Source: CBDAQD01 sp965275905 (GTDB lineage Bacteria; Pseudomonadota; Alphaproteobacteria; Rhizobiales; JAJFHC01). From it: DNA of 64,000 nucleotides. Under the pieces are notes generated by a model. That model saw only the letters and a program-made list of their open reading frames with translations, was not told the DNA's origin and made no database searches. The position numbers and the translations under genes are program-made. Shown here piece by piece: positions 1 to 9,295 of the stretch. Location of the stretch: the NCBI GenBank assembly GCA_965275905.1, contig CBDHYJ010000066.1, positions 1 to 64,000 on the forward strand. Reading direction: 5' to 3'. Numbering within the stretch: position 1 is the first letter of the stretch; each line of letters opens with the position of its first letter.

Positions 1-776
1 TTCTCGGTCTCGACGATCATGGCATCGCCGTTCTTGTTGACCTTTCCGGAAAGCAGGTTCATCGCCGGTGATCCGATGAAGGTCGCCACGAACGTATTGT
101 CCGGATCGTCGTAGAGCTTGAGCGGTGCGCCGGCCTGTTCGATACGTCCGTCACGCATGACGACAATCTGGTCGGCCATGGTCATGGCCTCGATCTGGTC
201 GTGCGTGACATAGATCGACGTGCTGTTAAGACGCTGATGCAGCTCCTTGATTTCAGTGCGCATCTGCACGCGCAGCTTGGCGTCCAGATTCGACAGCGGC
301 TCGTCGAACAGAAAGACCTGAGGGTCGCGCACGATGGCCCGGCCCATCGCCACGCGCTGGCGCTGGCCGCCGGACAACTGGCGCGGATAACGTTCCAGGT
401 ATTCTTCGAGGTTCAGGATTGCGGCCGCGTCGTTGACCTTCTGCTTGATAATGTTCGAATCCGTCTTCGCCAGCTTCAGGCTGAACGCCATGTTGTCGAA
501 CACGGTCATGTGCGGATAAAGCGCGTAGTTCTGGAACACCATTGCGATGTCCCGTTCCTTTGGCGGCAGCATGTTGACCACCGTGCCGCCGATCTCGATC
601 TCGCCGGCGGTCACGTTCTCCAGACCTGCAATCATGCGGAGCAGGGTGGACTTGCCGCAGCCCGAAGGCCCGACAAGCACCGTGAACGATTGATCTGGGA
701 TTTCAATGTCGACGCCGTGAAGAACCTGCGTCGAGCCGAATCGCTTAACCGCGCCCTTGATTTCGACCGATGCCAT
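1..776 (-). CDS. ABC transporter ATP-binding protein, sugar type (partial)
   Basis: ATPase of a carbohydrate-type (UgpC/MalK/MsmK) importer; it would couple ATP hydrolysis to uptake by membrane permeases not present here. The protein begins MASVEIKGAVKRFGSTQ and shows Walker A (GPSGCGKST, about residues 38-46), a Q-loop (FQNYALYPH), the signature LSGGQRQR, Walker B (VFLFDEPLSNLD) and the switch His in VTHDQ. The C-terminal OB-fold regulatory domain is just starting when the gene leaves the window at base 1. The ATG at 776 is preceded on the minus strand by a good AGGGAGGA ribosome site. Substrate cannot be told; glycerol-phosphate, maltose and polyol systems all use this type. Confidence 0.93.
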   Translation of the reverse strand, partial: MASVEIKGAVKRFGSTQVLHGVDIEIPDQSFTVLVGPSGCGKSTLLRMIAGLENVTAGEIEIGGTVVNMLPPKERDIAMVFQNYALYPHMTVFDNMAFSLKLAKTDSNIIKQKVNDAAAILNLEEYLERYPRQLSGGQRQRVAMGRAIVRDPQVFLFDEPLSNLDAKLRVQMRTEIKELHQRLNSTSIYVTHDQIEAMTMADQIVVMRDGRIEQAGAPLKLYDDPDNTFVATFIGSPAMNLLSGKVNKNGDAMIVETE

Positions 777-1097
777 CCGGTCCGTATCCTCCCTTTGGGC
801 CGGCTGAATTCTACCGATTCTCAGTGTCGGCTGCCGGCTTCAATACCCTTCGCCCCGATGATCGCCCCGACGGGGAAAACGGAATATCACTGTGTTGTTC
901 CGTCTGCGGCGCGATGTCGGCGCACGAATTTAACCACGTTCTTAAATCGATTGAAATGACGCTCTTTCTCAATCTTGCCCTTGTCCGGTGCCCACGGTCG
1001 CGTAGCGTTCGCTTCTCGGTCGCCGATTAATGTATACATTAATGTATTTGTGTCAATCGGGTTTATGTATGCATCGCGGGAATCTATCAACGCCACG
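777..1097. promoter_or_regulatory. Non-coding upstream region of the ABC ATPase with an 18-bp palindrome
   Basis: This 321-bp gap holds no convincing gene. It contains the perfect palindrome ATTAATGTATACATTAAT at 1026-1043, followed closely by a related AT-rich half (TATGTATGCAT, about 1064-1074). The TGTATACA core resembles operators of FadR-type GntR regulators, which often control sugar-acid genes, but no GntR gene is in the window. The site lies about 250 bp upstream of the ATPase start on the minus strand. It might serve that gene or be a relic of a displaced promoter. Confidence 0.4.
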
Positions 1098-1745
1098 TCA
1101 GAACTTTCCGTGTTCCAGATAGGCCTGTTGCGGATCCATACCGCCCAGGATTGCGGTGCGGACCTTGTTTTCGGTACCGATGGCGGTGAGGGCGTTATCG
1201 ACGATCTGCGCGGCGGACCCGGCCGGAAGGATCACCATCCCGTCGCGGTCTCCCAGGCAATAGTCGCCGGAGTTGATCGTGACGTCGCCGATGACAATCG
1301 GAACATCGAACCCGTCCGGCAGCCAGCGGCCGACAATATCTCTGGGTGTGAAGCCGCGCGACCAGCATTCCAGTCCCATGTCGAGCAGAAACGAAACGTC
1401 CCTGATAAAGCCGTCGGTCACGACCCCGAGCACGCCTTGCTTGAGCAGTGTCTCGCCGGAAAGCTCTCCCATGTGAGCCACCTGATCGTCGTTCGGTTGG
1501 CACACCCAGATATGATCGGACTTCGCTCTTGAAAGCAGACCCGTCCACTCGACCAGGGTCTGATGAGGGTCGGCGCCGGTATCGACACGGCCCGAGATCG
1601 TGAAGACGGGGCCCGCGAGCTTGCGGTCAGGAAACAGGGGACGTAGCTCCGGCGGCAGTGTGAAGTCACGCAATCCCATGTCGCGCATCACGTCGTGCAC
1701 AACGCCGGAATAGCAGTCGCCGAGCTTTCTGGTCAGGTCGTCCAT
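1098..1745 (-). CDS. RraA-like / HMG-CHA aldolase family protein
   Basis: A 215-residue protein of the RraA/4-hydroxy-4-methyl-2-oxoglutarate (HMG) aldolase fold. Members either cleave HMG or oxaloacetate with a divalent metal or have unknown roles. The sequence VVTDGFIRDVSFL (about 116-128) fits the family G-x-x-R-D active-site motif, and GDYCLGDRDGMVILP near 170-185 is the usual C-terminal signature. A longer upstream reading frame exists, but the start MDDLTRKLGDCYSG at 1745 matches the family N-terminus and has an AAGAAGGG ribosome site. It lies 14 bp after the cyclase gene on the same strand, so the two may be cotranscribed. The metabolic role is not evident from context. Confidence 0.8.
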   Translation of the reverse strand: MDDLTRKLGDCYSGVVHDVMRDMGLRDFTLPPELRPLFPDRKLAGPVFTISGRVDTGADPHQTLVEWTGLLSRAKSDHIWVCQPNDDQVAHMGELSGETLLKQGVLGVVTDGFIRDVSFLLDMGLECWSRGFTPRDIVGRWLPDGFDVPIVIGDVTINSGDYCLGDRDGMVILPAGSAAQIVDNALTAIGTENKVRTAILGGMDPQQAYLEHGKF

Positions 1746-1759
1746 CTCAATGCCCTTCT

Positions 1760-4700
1760 TCAGTCGGGATCCGGGTGAATTTGCCCCTCTGGAAATTGCT
1801 GACGGGGATATGACATGCCGAGATCCGTGGCGATCCTGTTCGCGTTGTCCCTGTGTTTGCCGGCATCGGCGGAGCGGCCGTTGCCCGCATAGGCGCTGCT
1901 GAGAGCCAGGTGACACTGGCCCGCAAGGGGATGCATGCCAAGTCTGGTTGCCAGGGACAGCGCCTTCTTGTAGTGCGACACCGCGCCCTCAGGGTCGTCA
2001 TGGTCAGGATGAGACAGGATATCGCCGAGAATCCGCAATCCGTAGGCCTGATGCCCGCGTTCGCCGCGCTGCTGCGCCAGCAGAACGGAATCCGTCGTTG
2101 CGATCAGGGCGTGGTCGACCTGTCCGTCGATCAGCAGGGCTTCGCCGAACTGAATGCCGACCAGTGAGCGGAACAGGCCGAGGCCGATGTCCTCGTAGGC
2201 GGCGCGCGCACGGCGCAGGTAGTCCAGGCTCTCCGCGTTGCGGCCGGCAAGGGCGTAGGCGTGCCCGAGAAATCCCATGATAAACGGCGACAGGTATTTC
2301 AGGCTCCATTCCTCGACCAGCGCGTTTGCCTTTTCCAGCGCGTCCACGGCCTCGGTGATTTCCCCCCGGATTTCGTGGAAATACCCGAGGTCGTAGTAGA
2401 TATGCGCCAGGTTGAAGGGATTGCCGATATCTTCGGCGATCTCGACCGCTTCGCGCGCCAGTGTCATTCCCGGTTCGAATTCGCCGCGTTCGGCGAGGGC
2501 CCAGACGAGCCAGGACCTGGAGATGACGGCGGGGGCGAAGGGGAGGCCGCAGCGTTCTTTCGAGAGCTCCCCGGAGAGCATCTCCGCCACGGCCTCGAAA
2601 TAGGGTTCGGCCTTGCGGCAATCGCCGGTCGTGACCCGGACGCATCCGAGATAGAAGTTCGATGCGACCCGAAGCGAGAGATCATCCGCGGCCCGCGACG
2701 TCTTGAGGGCGTGTTCCGCCGATTTCAGCGCCTCCCGGGCCCGGCCGAGCTGCCACTGGCTGGCGCTCCTGAACACCGAGATCCAGCCGGTTCTCACATC
2801 ATCCTTGAGAGTGTCGGCAAGGCGCTGCGCCTCGCTGAGGCGTGTCAGAATGTCCTCGAAGCGCCCCAGTGCCCACAGCGCATTGCGCAGTTCGAAGCGC
2901 GTGTCGATCGCCTTTTCGTGGGTCTCCCGGGATTTCGGCATGCGTGCGGACGCGGCCAGCGCCTGTTCGAACTGCGCGGCCGCTTCCCGCAAAGCCGAGC
3001 GGTTCATCGCCCTCAGTCCGGCCGCAAGGTGGTAGGCGAACGCCTTGTCCCAGAGCTCGCCGAGATAGGAATGGTGGGCGAGCGTGTCGACGCGCTCTGC
3101 GACCTGGCTGCCCATCTGCTGTTCCATGATTTCGACAATTCTGGCGTGAAGCTGCTTGCGCCGTCTGAGCAGGATTGTCGAATAGGCTGCGTCCTGGACC
3201 AGCGAATGCTTGAATGTATATGTCGCGTCCGGCGGTTCGCCGTCGACGACCACCAGTTCGGAGTCGATCAGGCGCTCGAGGTCCGCCGTCATCTCGGTAT
3301 CGCTCTTTGCCAGGGCCAGTTTCATCAGGTTGTATGGAAACTCCCTGCCGAAAACCGCGCCGACCTGGGCGACTTCCTTGGCCCTGCCGAGCCTGTCGAG
3401 CCGCGCGATCAGCGACGATTGCAGCGACGCCGGAATAATGTGGTCGATAGCGTTTTCAGACTCGGTGATCAGGCTTTCGAGAACGGACTTGGTCAATTCC
3501 TCGACATAAAGCGGCACGCCGTCCGACCGGGCCACGATCTGGTCCACGATCGCCGCAACCAGTTCGGGCCCGGCCACCGACTGCACGATCTCGACGGACT
3601 GTTCGCGTCCCAGCCTGTTCAGCGCGATGGCACTCATGTGGGAACGGGCCGACCACGGCGGTATGAACTCCGGCCGGTAGGTGATCAGGACGCATACGGG
3701 CCGGCCGGCGATCCGGTCGATCATCGCCTCGACGAATTCGATCATCGACGGGTCCATCCAGTGCGCATCCTCGACGACGCACAGCAGGGGCAGGTCTTCG
3801 GCCTCGCGCAGCACCTGCGCGATCACCAGATCGATGGTCCGGTTGCGGAGCTGTTGTGGCGGCAGGTCCAGTTCGCCATAGCGGTCTGCGCCGGGCAGCG
3901 AGAGCAGGGCGGCAAACACGGGCGCCACGGACCGGACGTCGTCGCCATTGTGCCTGATGAGTGTTTCCAGCTTGTCCAGCCTGCCGCCGCTGTCGTCGTC
4001 GACCGAAAATCCGGCGGCGAGACGCAGGTGCTGGATGATCGGATGGAACGCGCTGTTGGTCCGGTGCGGCGAACACTGGAAATAGAGGCTGTTGCAGGAA
4101 GCCGGACCGATCGCGTCGCGCAGGTCCTGAACGATGCGTGACTTGCCGATCCCCGCCTCACCAGACAGCAGGATCACCTGGCCTCTGCCTCCGGCTGCGG
4201 TCTTCCAGCGTTCGCGGAGCAGTTCGAGTTCGTGATCGCGGCCGGCGCGTCTGGTCAGGGCGCCGCCGCGCGAGGCCTTGAAGCGGGTCTCCGCGACGGC
4301 TTCGCGCAGGACGTTCCAGGCCTGCACCGGATCGGCAAAGCCCTTCAGTTCCTTTTTGCCCGCGTCTTCCAGGACGAAGGCCTCGCCGAGCAGCACGCGC
4401 GTCGAGTCCCCGATATAGACCTGCCCGGGCAGCGCGACGCTCTGCAGCCTTGCCGCGAGGTTCGGCGACTCGCCGATGGCTGCCTCGGTGTCGGATACCG
4501 AGTCGCCGACCAGATCGCCGATAACCACATGTCCCGTGTCGATGCCGACGCGCACCTGCAGCGCGGTTTCCCGTTCGGCGTTCTGGCGCGCGATGGCGTT
4601 GATGGCGCTCAGTCCCGCCCGGACCGCACGCTCCGCCTGGTGCTCATGGGCGCGAGGCCAGCCGAAATAGGCCAGAATCCCGTCGCCGAGAAATTTGGCC

Positions 4701-5089
4701 ACGTAGCCGTCGTAGCGGCGGATTGCGGAGGTGACCGCATTCTGGAAACTCTGCAGCACGTCGCGGAGCTCCTCGGGATCGATCATCCGCGACAATTCCG
4801 TCGAGCCGACCAGGTCGCAGAACAGGAACGTGATCTGCCGCCGCTCGGCCTCGGCATTCGCGGCCTGACCGATGACCGCGCGCAGGGTGCCGTCTTCGGT
4901 CTGGTCCGCCGAAAGTTTTTCTATGGCGGCAAGAACAACACGCCGGTGGCCGAGAGAGAGGCCGAGTTCCTTGAGATCGCTATCTGTAAGATGGACGAGC
5001 GCGCGGAAATCGACGTCGTTCTCTTCGAACGCGTCCGCATATTGATCCAGGCCCAGGTGTTCCAGCCACTCCCTGACCTCGGTTATCAC
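1760..5089 (-). CDS. SAM domain - class III nucleotide cyclase - AAA ATPase - TPR signalling protein
   Basis: Large cytoplasmic signalling protein of about 1109 residues. In order: a SAM domain (about 5-60, VREWLEHLGLDQYADAF), a class III adenylyl/guanylyl cyclase domain (about 84-260), an AAA/STAND ATPase with P-loop GEAGIGKS (310-317), and many C-terminal TPR-like helices. The cyclase keeps both metal Asp residues (FCDLVGST, D92; FLGDGILAYFG, D136) and the PNLAARLQ transition-state segment, so it is probably active and would make cAMP. The frame could begin at a TTG at 5116, but the GTG at 5089 has GGGAG six bases upstream and is preferred. Two CRP-like sites elsewhere in the window give a possible downstream link. 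Confidence 0.9.
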   Translation of the reverse strand: MITEVREWLEHLGLDQYADAFEENDVDFRALVHLTDSDLKELGLSLGHRRVVLAAIEKLSADQTEDGTLRAVIGQAANAEAERRQITFLFCDLVGSTELSRMIDPEELRDVLQSFQNAVTSAIRRYDGYVAKFLGDGILAYFGWPRAHEHQAERAVRAGLSAINAIARQNAERETALQVRVGIDTGHVVIGDLVGDSVSDTEAAIGESPNLAARLQSVALPGQVYIGDSTRVLLGEAFVLEDAGKKELKGFADPVQAWNVLREAVAETRFKASRGGALTRRAGRDHELELLRERWKTAAGGRGQVILLSGEAGIGKSRIVQDLRDAIGPASCNSLYFQCSPHRTNSAFHPIIQHLRLAAGFSVDDDSGGRLDKLETLIRHNGDDVRSVAPVFAALLSLPGADRYGELDLPPQQLRNRTIDLVIAQVLREAEDLPLLCVVEDAHWMDPSMIEFVEAMIDRIAGRPVCVLITYRPEFIPPWSARSHMSAIALNRLGREQSVEIVQSVAGPELVAAIVDQIVARSDGVPLYVEELTKSVLESLITESENAIDHIIPASLQSSLIARLDRLGRAKEVAQVGAVFGREFPYNLMKLALAKSDTEMTADLERLIDSELVVVDGEPPDATYTFKHSLVQDAAYSTILLRRRKQLHARIVEIMEQQMGSQVAERVDTLAHHSYLGELWDKAFAYHLAAGLRAMNRSALREAAAQFEQALAASARMPKSRETHEKAIDTRFELRNALWALGRFEDILTRLSEAQRLADTLKDDVRTGWISVFRSASQWQLGRAREALKSAEHALKTSRAADDLSLRVASNFYLGCVRVTTGDCRKAEPYFEAVAEMLSGELSKERCGLPFAPAVISRSWLVWALAERGEFEPGMTLAREAVEIAEDIGNPFNLAHIYYDLGYFHEIRGEITEAVDALEKANALVEEWSLKYLSPFIMGFLGHAYALAGRNAESLDYLRRARAAYEDIGLGLFRSLVGIQFGEALLIDGQVDHALIATTDSVLLAQQRGERGHQAYGLRILGDILSHPDHDDPEGAVSHYKKALSLATRLGMHPLAGQCHLALSSAYAGNGRSADAGKHRDNANRIATDLGMSYPRQQFPEGQIHPDPD

Positions 5090-5257
5090 GATTTGCTCCC
5101 TTGCGGCATCAGGCAACGGTTCCGCAATTGAAGTCTATCCGTGACTGCCGGGCCAATCCAGAACACTTGTGTAACGGCACCGCTGTTGCCGTATCGCCTT
5201 CGGCAATGGCACGCTGTGTTATTGGGCGGAAGTGCAGCGGCAAACAGGGAAGGCACC

Positions 5258-6433
5258 ATGAGCCGGATAACAAAAGTCGAGATACACGAATTCACGTTCG
5301 AAACGAAGAACCTCGGGCGGGCGGGGCAGGGCGAGTCCATCGGCGCGCTCAGCTATGAGCCCGGCGCTGTTGCCACCATCCCGAAGTATGCCGTCACGAT
5401 CGAGACGGCTGACGGCTGTCGCGGCGAGTACGTGACCCACTGGGTGTCGTCGCCGTCGGCCCTGGGACAGACGCTCATGCTCGCACCGCAATTGCTCGGC
5501 CGCGACGCGGCCGAACGCGAGCTCATCTTCGATGACTTCAAGCGCGAGCTGCGCCAGTTCGATCACATGGGTCACGGCCCGCTGGACATCGCACTCTGGG
5601 ACTGGGCGGGACGCAGCCTCGGGTGCTCCATCGGCGTTCTGCTCGGCGGCTACCGCAAGCGCCTGCCGGCCTATGCCAGCACCTATCACGGCGACCGCAA
5701 TGGCGGTCTCGACTCCAAGGAGGCGTTCGCCGCTTTCGCCGAGCAGTGTTACGGCCTCGGTTACCGGGCGTTCAAGATTCACGGCTGGCATGACGGCAAT
5801 GCCCGCGAAGAGGCCGAAAATCTGCTCCATGTGGCGAAGGCCGTCGGCGACCGCATGACCCTGATGATCGATCCGGCCTGCGAGCTCAGGACCTTCGCCG
5901 ACACGCTTTATGTCGGCCGGGCCTGCGATGATGCGGGCTACTTCTGGTACGAGGATCCGTTCCGGGACTCCGGTGTATCCGCGTTCGCGCACAAGCGTCT
6001 GCGCGAAATGATCAGCACGCCGCTGCTGCAGACCGAGCACATCCGCGGCATCGAGCCCAAGGCCGATTTCCTGGTTGCCGGCGGCACCGATTTCCTGCGC
6101 AGCGACCCCGAATACGATCTCGGCATCACCGGCGCCATGAAGATCGCCCATCTGGGCGAGGCATTCGGTGTCGATGTCGAGGTCCATGCCTGCGGGCCCG
6201 CGCACCGCCACGTCATGGCGGCCATGCGCAACACCAATTTTTACGAAGTCGCCCTTGTCGGGCCCGACTGTCCCAACTCGGTGCCGCCGGTCTATGCCTG
6301 CGGGTATTCGGACCTGATCGACTGTGTCGGCGAGGACGGTTGCGTGCCCGTTCCCGACGGCCCGGGTCTGGGCGTCACCTACGACTGGGACTTCATCGCC
6401 GCCAACCGCACCGCGCTGCATGTGTTTGAGTAG
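5258..6433 (+). CDS. Enolase-superfamily (mandelate racemase group) enzyme
   Basis: A 391-residue member of the mandelate racemase/muconate-lactonizing group, which abstracts a proton alpha to a carboxylate, usually to dehydrate sugar acids. Visible elements are the N-terminal capping domain (1-125), a K-x-H pair (K173, H175 in AFKIHGW) on barrel strand 2, metal ligands D205 (LMIDPA), E232 (WYEDP) and E260 (LQTEH), and a basic H310 (VEVHACG). The K-x-H in place of K-x-K is a variant, so the substrate cannot be named. The ATG at 5258 has GGGAAGG upstream. It diverges from the cyclase gene across about 170 bp. The next gene is an SDR, which suits a sugar-acid pathway. Confidence 0.85.
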   Translation: MSRITKVEIHEFTFETKNLGRAGQGESIGALSYEPGAVATIPKYAVTIETADGCRGEYVTHWVSSPSALGQTLMLAPQLLGRDAAERELIFDDFKRELRQFDHMGHGPLDIALWDWAGRSLGCSIGVLLGGYRKRLPAYASTYHGDRNGGLDSKEAFAAFAEQCYGLGYRAFKIHGWHDGNAREEAENLLHVAKAVGDRMTLMIDPACELRTFADTLYVGRACDDAGYFWYEDPFRDSGVSAFAHKRLREMISTPLLQTEHIRGIEPKADFLVAGGTDFLRSDPEYDLGITGAMKIAHLGEAFGVDVEVHACGPAHRHVMAAMRNTNFYEVALVGPDCPNSVPPVYACGYSDLIDCVGEDGCVPVPDGPGLGVTYDWDFIAANRTALHVFE

Positions 6434-6491
6434 GCTTTGAGGACCCTCAATCGTCACTTCCGCGAAGGCGACCCTCAGATCCCACCTTATT

Positions 6492-6727
6492 GTCATGCTC
6501 GTGCTCGACGCGAGCATCCAGCATCGGTCTCTGGGCCCTCGGGTCGGGCCTGTACCCGCGAAGGCGGGTACCCGAGGGTGACAATGAAGGAGACGCCACC
6601 CGTACTTCCACAATGTCATCCCGCACTGTCCCAAGGTCATCCCGCACTTGATGCGGGATCCAGCGCCGTATTCCAGTTCCGCCCAATCGGCTGGATGCCG
6701 GATCCCGCTTCGCTCGTCCGGCATGAC
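6492..6727. repeat. Cluster of short palindromic intergenic repeats
   Basis: The 406-bp gap between two plus-strand genes is filled by several imperfect palindromes of the GTCATCCCG...CGGGATCCAG kind. Examples are a hairpin around 6492-6521 (GTCATGCTCGT...CGAGCATCCAG), one with a GCGAAGGCGG core near 6558-6573, and GCACTTGATGC near 6647-6657. These REP-like sequences recur in most larger gaps of this window and can form strong mRNA hairpins. No gene is apparent. Confidence 0.7.
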
Positions 6728-6839
6728 ATCCCGGGTTTCGGCGAGGAACGAACCCGTCCGGGCGGCCATACTTGACCGGCCGCGTCTGCCCGGTGCATGA
6801 ATCGCCTCCGCCATCCCCGCCACGTCACAGGAGACCGAC

Positions 6840-7595
6840 ATGAGTTCCAATGAAAAGATTGCCCTCGTCACCGGCGCCAGTTCCGGCATCGGCCGGGCCA
6901 CCGCCATCGCGCTCCTGAAGGCGGGCTATCCAACCGTGCTGACCGGCCGGCGCGAGGACGCGCTGAACGAGACCGCCGAGATGGCGGGTTCTGACGCGGC
7001 ATCGCTGTCGGTTGCCTGCGATGTCACCGACACGGGCTCGGTCGACAGCCTCTTCGCGGCGATCAAGGATCGCTTCGGCCGGCTCGACGTGGTGTTCAAC
7101 AATGCCGGCAACAACGTGCCACCGGCGACCATCGACGAGATCACGCCGGAGCAGTGGAAGACGGTCATCGACGTCAACCTGACCGGCGCCTTCCTGATCG
7201 CGCGCGGCGCCTTCGCCATGATGCGCCACCAGGACCCGCAGGGCGGCCGTATCATCAACAACGGGTCGATCTCGGCCCATGTCCCGCGCCCGGGCTCCGT
7301 GCCCTACACGTCGTCCAAGCACGCCATCACCGGCCTGACCCGTACCATTTCGCTCGACGGCCGGCCGTTCAACATTGCCTGCGGCCAGATCGATATCGGC
7401 AATGCGGCGTCGGCCATGACCGAGCGCATGGCCGCCGGCGTGCCGCAGGCCAACGGCACCATGGCGCCGGAGCCGACCATGGACGTCGACAACGTCGCCA
7501 ACATGGTGGTGCATATGGCGGGGCTGCCGCTCGACGCCAACGTGCAGTTCGTCACCGTCATGGCGACGCAGATGCCGTTCATCGGCCGGGGTTAG
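6840..7595 (+). CDS. Short-chain dehydrogenase/reductase (SDR)
   Basis: A 251-residue NAD(P)-dependent SDR oxidoreductase. It has the cofactor motif TGASSGIG (11-18), the structural NNAG (87-90) and the catalytic set S143, Y156 and K160 (YTSSK). RR at 37-38, after the second strand (TGRR), hints at NADP preference. The ATG at 6840 lies a few bases after CACAGGAGACC, a clear ribosome site. The gene follows the enolase-superfamily gene with a repeat-filled gap. The pair could work on one sugar acid or polyol, but the substrate is unknown. Confidence 0.9.
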   Translation: MSSNEKIALVTGASSGIGRATAIALLKAGYPTVLTGRREDALNETAEMAGSDAASLSVACDVTDTGSVDSLFAAIKDRFGRLDVVFNNAGNNVPPATIDEITPEQWKTVIDVNLTGAFLIARGAFAMMRHQDPQGGRIINNGSISAHVPRPGSVPYTSSKHAITGLTRTISLDGRPFNIACGQIDIGNAASAMTERMAAGVPQANGTMAPEPTMDVDNVANMVVHMAGLPLDANVQFVTVMATQMPFIGRG

Positions 7596-7606
7596 GCCAC
7601 TCATTC

Positions 7607-8190
7607 GTCATCCCGGACAAGCGAAGCGCGATCCGGGATCCAGCAACTGGCTCAATACCGGATCTTCGGGATGTCGCTGGACCCCGCATCGTGTGCGGGG
7701 TGACAGCAATGGCAGGGCGCCCTCGGGCCCGACCCGGCAGCCCCACTTCTTTGTCATCCCGGACAAGCGAAGCGCGATCCGGGATCCAGCAACTGGCTCG
7801 ATGCCGGATCTTCAGTATGCCGCTGGACCCCGCATCGTGTGCGGGGTGACAGCAATGGCAGGGCGCCCTCGGGCCCGACCCGGCAGCCCCACTTCTTTGT
7901 CATCCCGGACAAGCGAAGCGCGATCCGGGATCCGGCACCTGGCTCGATGTCGGATCTTCAGTATGCCGCTGGACCCCGCATCAAGTGCGGGGTGACAGAA
8001 CTTGTAGGGCGCCCTCGGGCTCGACCCGGCAGCCCCACTTCTTCGTCCTCCCGGACAAGCGAAGCGCGATCCGGGATCCAGCAACTGGCTCGATGCCGGA
8101 TCTTCAGTATGTCGCTGGACCCCGCATCGTGTGCGGGGTGACAGCACCGGCAGGGTGCCCCCGGGCCCGACCTGCAGGCCGCGATCCCCG
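7607..8190. repeat. Four head-to-tail copies of a 146-bp repeat made of two palindromes
   Basis: Unit starts are at 7607, 7753, 7899 and 8045, each exactly 146 bp apart. Copy 4 ends just before the stop codon of the next gene. Each unit holds two inverted repeats: one of the form ATCCCGGACAAGCG...GATCCGGGAT and one of the form GACCCCGCATCGTGTGCGGGG. Copies differ by a few substitutions only (for example CATCGTG against CATCAAG). There are no unique spacers, so this is not a CRISPR array. It lies between the 3' ends of convergent genes and could act as a bidirectional transcription barrier. Confidence 0.9.
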
Positions 8191-8193
8191 GAT

Positions 8194-9051
8194 CTATTCT
8201 TGCGCGAAGGTCTTGCCGCCTTGCACTTTCAGTTCCGCTGGCGGCCGTGGCGCCCCGAGGAACGCGTCTTCGTTTTCCGCACTGCCGAGCCTGACACCGG
8301 CTTCCTTGATCGCCGTATCCGGCACCTTCGCCAGCGGCGTGTACTGCGGGTGGTGGTGTTCCCGGTAAGGGTCATTGCGCGCGGCGTTGTAACAGCAGAT
8401 CAGCGTCCAGCGCCGGTCGGCCGACCGGTTCTGGTCGGAGCGGTGCAAGGTGTTGCAGTGGAAGAACAGGACGTCGCCGGGATCCATCTCGGCGTAGACC
8501 GTCTCCAGCCGCTCCTTGGCCTGCTCGACCCGGTTCAGGTCGGCGCCGACCTGCTTGCCCTCGAGCAGTCCATGATCGATCCGGCCCATGAGATGCGAAC
8601 CCCGCAGAACTTGCAGGCAGCCGTTTTCAGGCGTCGTGCGGTCAAGCGCGATCATGGCCGAGGCCATCAGCGGGAACATGCAGCCATTGTGGTACCAGTA
8701 GCCGTAGTCCTGGTGCCATTCCCAGGCGCCGCCTTCATGCGGTTCCTTGGCGGTGAGTTTGGAATGGTAGTGATAGACCTCGCCGCCGAGCAGGTCCTCC
8801 ATGGTATCGACCATTTTCTCCGACCGCGCGGCAAGCCCGTAGACGCTGTCGCCGGGATGGTTCCACGCCACCATCTTGGTCGTGGCACCGTCCTTGTCGG
8901 AGCGGTCGTACATGTGCTCCGAAATCGCCGGGTCCGTTTCCATGGCTTCGCACAGAAGCCGCGCCTCTTCGGCATCGAAAAAGCCGCGCACGATGACATA
9001 GCCGTCCCGGTCGAAGGCTTCTCGCTGTTCGCTCGACAACACGCTCGGCAT
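8194..9051 (-). CDS. Phytanoyl-CoA dioxygenase (PhyH) family oxygenase
   Basis: A 285-residue protein of the PhyH branch of Fe(II)/2-oxoglutarate oxygenases, which hydroxylate small molecules. The iron-binding H-x-D is H113/D115 (WEWHQDYGYW), the distal His is H203 (NTLHRSDQN), and an Arg near 213-214 could hold 2-oxoglutarate. Start MPSVLSSEQREAFDRDGYVIV is typical of the family. The longer upstream frame is not needed, and GAGAGGAC precedes the ATG at 9051. The true substrate is unknown; family members act on lipids, ectoine, phosphonates and natural products. It is divergent from the DUF1835-type gene. Confidence 0.88.
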   Translation of the reverse strand: MPSVLSSEQREAFDRDGYVIVRGFFDAEEARLLCEAMETDPAISEHMYDRSDKDGATTKMVAWNHPGDSVYGLAARSEKMVDTMEDLLGGEVYHYHSKLTAKEPHEGGAWEWHQDYGYWYHNGCMFPLMASAMIALDRTTPENGCLQVLRGSHLMGRIDHGLLEGKQVGADLNRVEQAKERLETVYAEMDPGDVLFFHCNTLHRSDQNRSADRRWTLICCYNAARNDPYREHHHPQYTPLAKVPDTAIKEAGVRLGSAENEDAFLGAPRPPAELKVQGGKTFAQE

Positions 9052-9295
9052 ACTTCCGTGTCCTCTCTTGTTCGATCCGCAATCCCCTGATCCGCGCTGG
9101 AAGTATAGGGACAAACCGGCGCATGGATACAGCCTGTTGTTGAAGCGGCCCGGTCCGGGCGCTAAATTCGGGTGAGAGCGGAAACGCTTCCCCGTCCGCG
9201 GAGAGGGCTGCGCCCAGGACCTTACATACCGGAAACATGCGATTTCCTCGCCTGACTGAGCGGACACAGGCGCCGGAACCTTCAAAGGAGGTCGT

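Noticed and set aside
2261..4141. A 626-codon open frame on the plus strand
   Set aside because: It is opposite the ATPase/TPR part of the cyclase gene, whose motifs are clear on the minus strand.
7607..8190. CRISPR array
   Set aside because: The 146-bp units follow each other with no unique spacers, and there are no cas genes.
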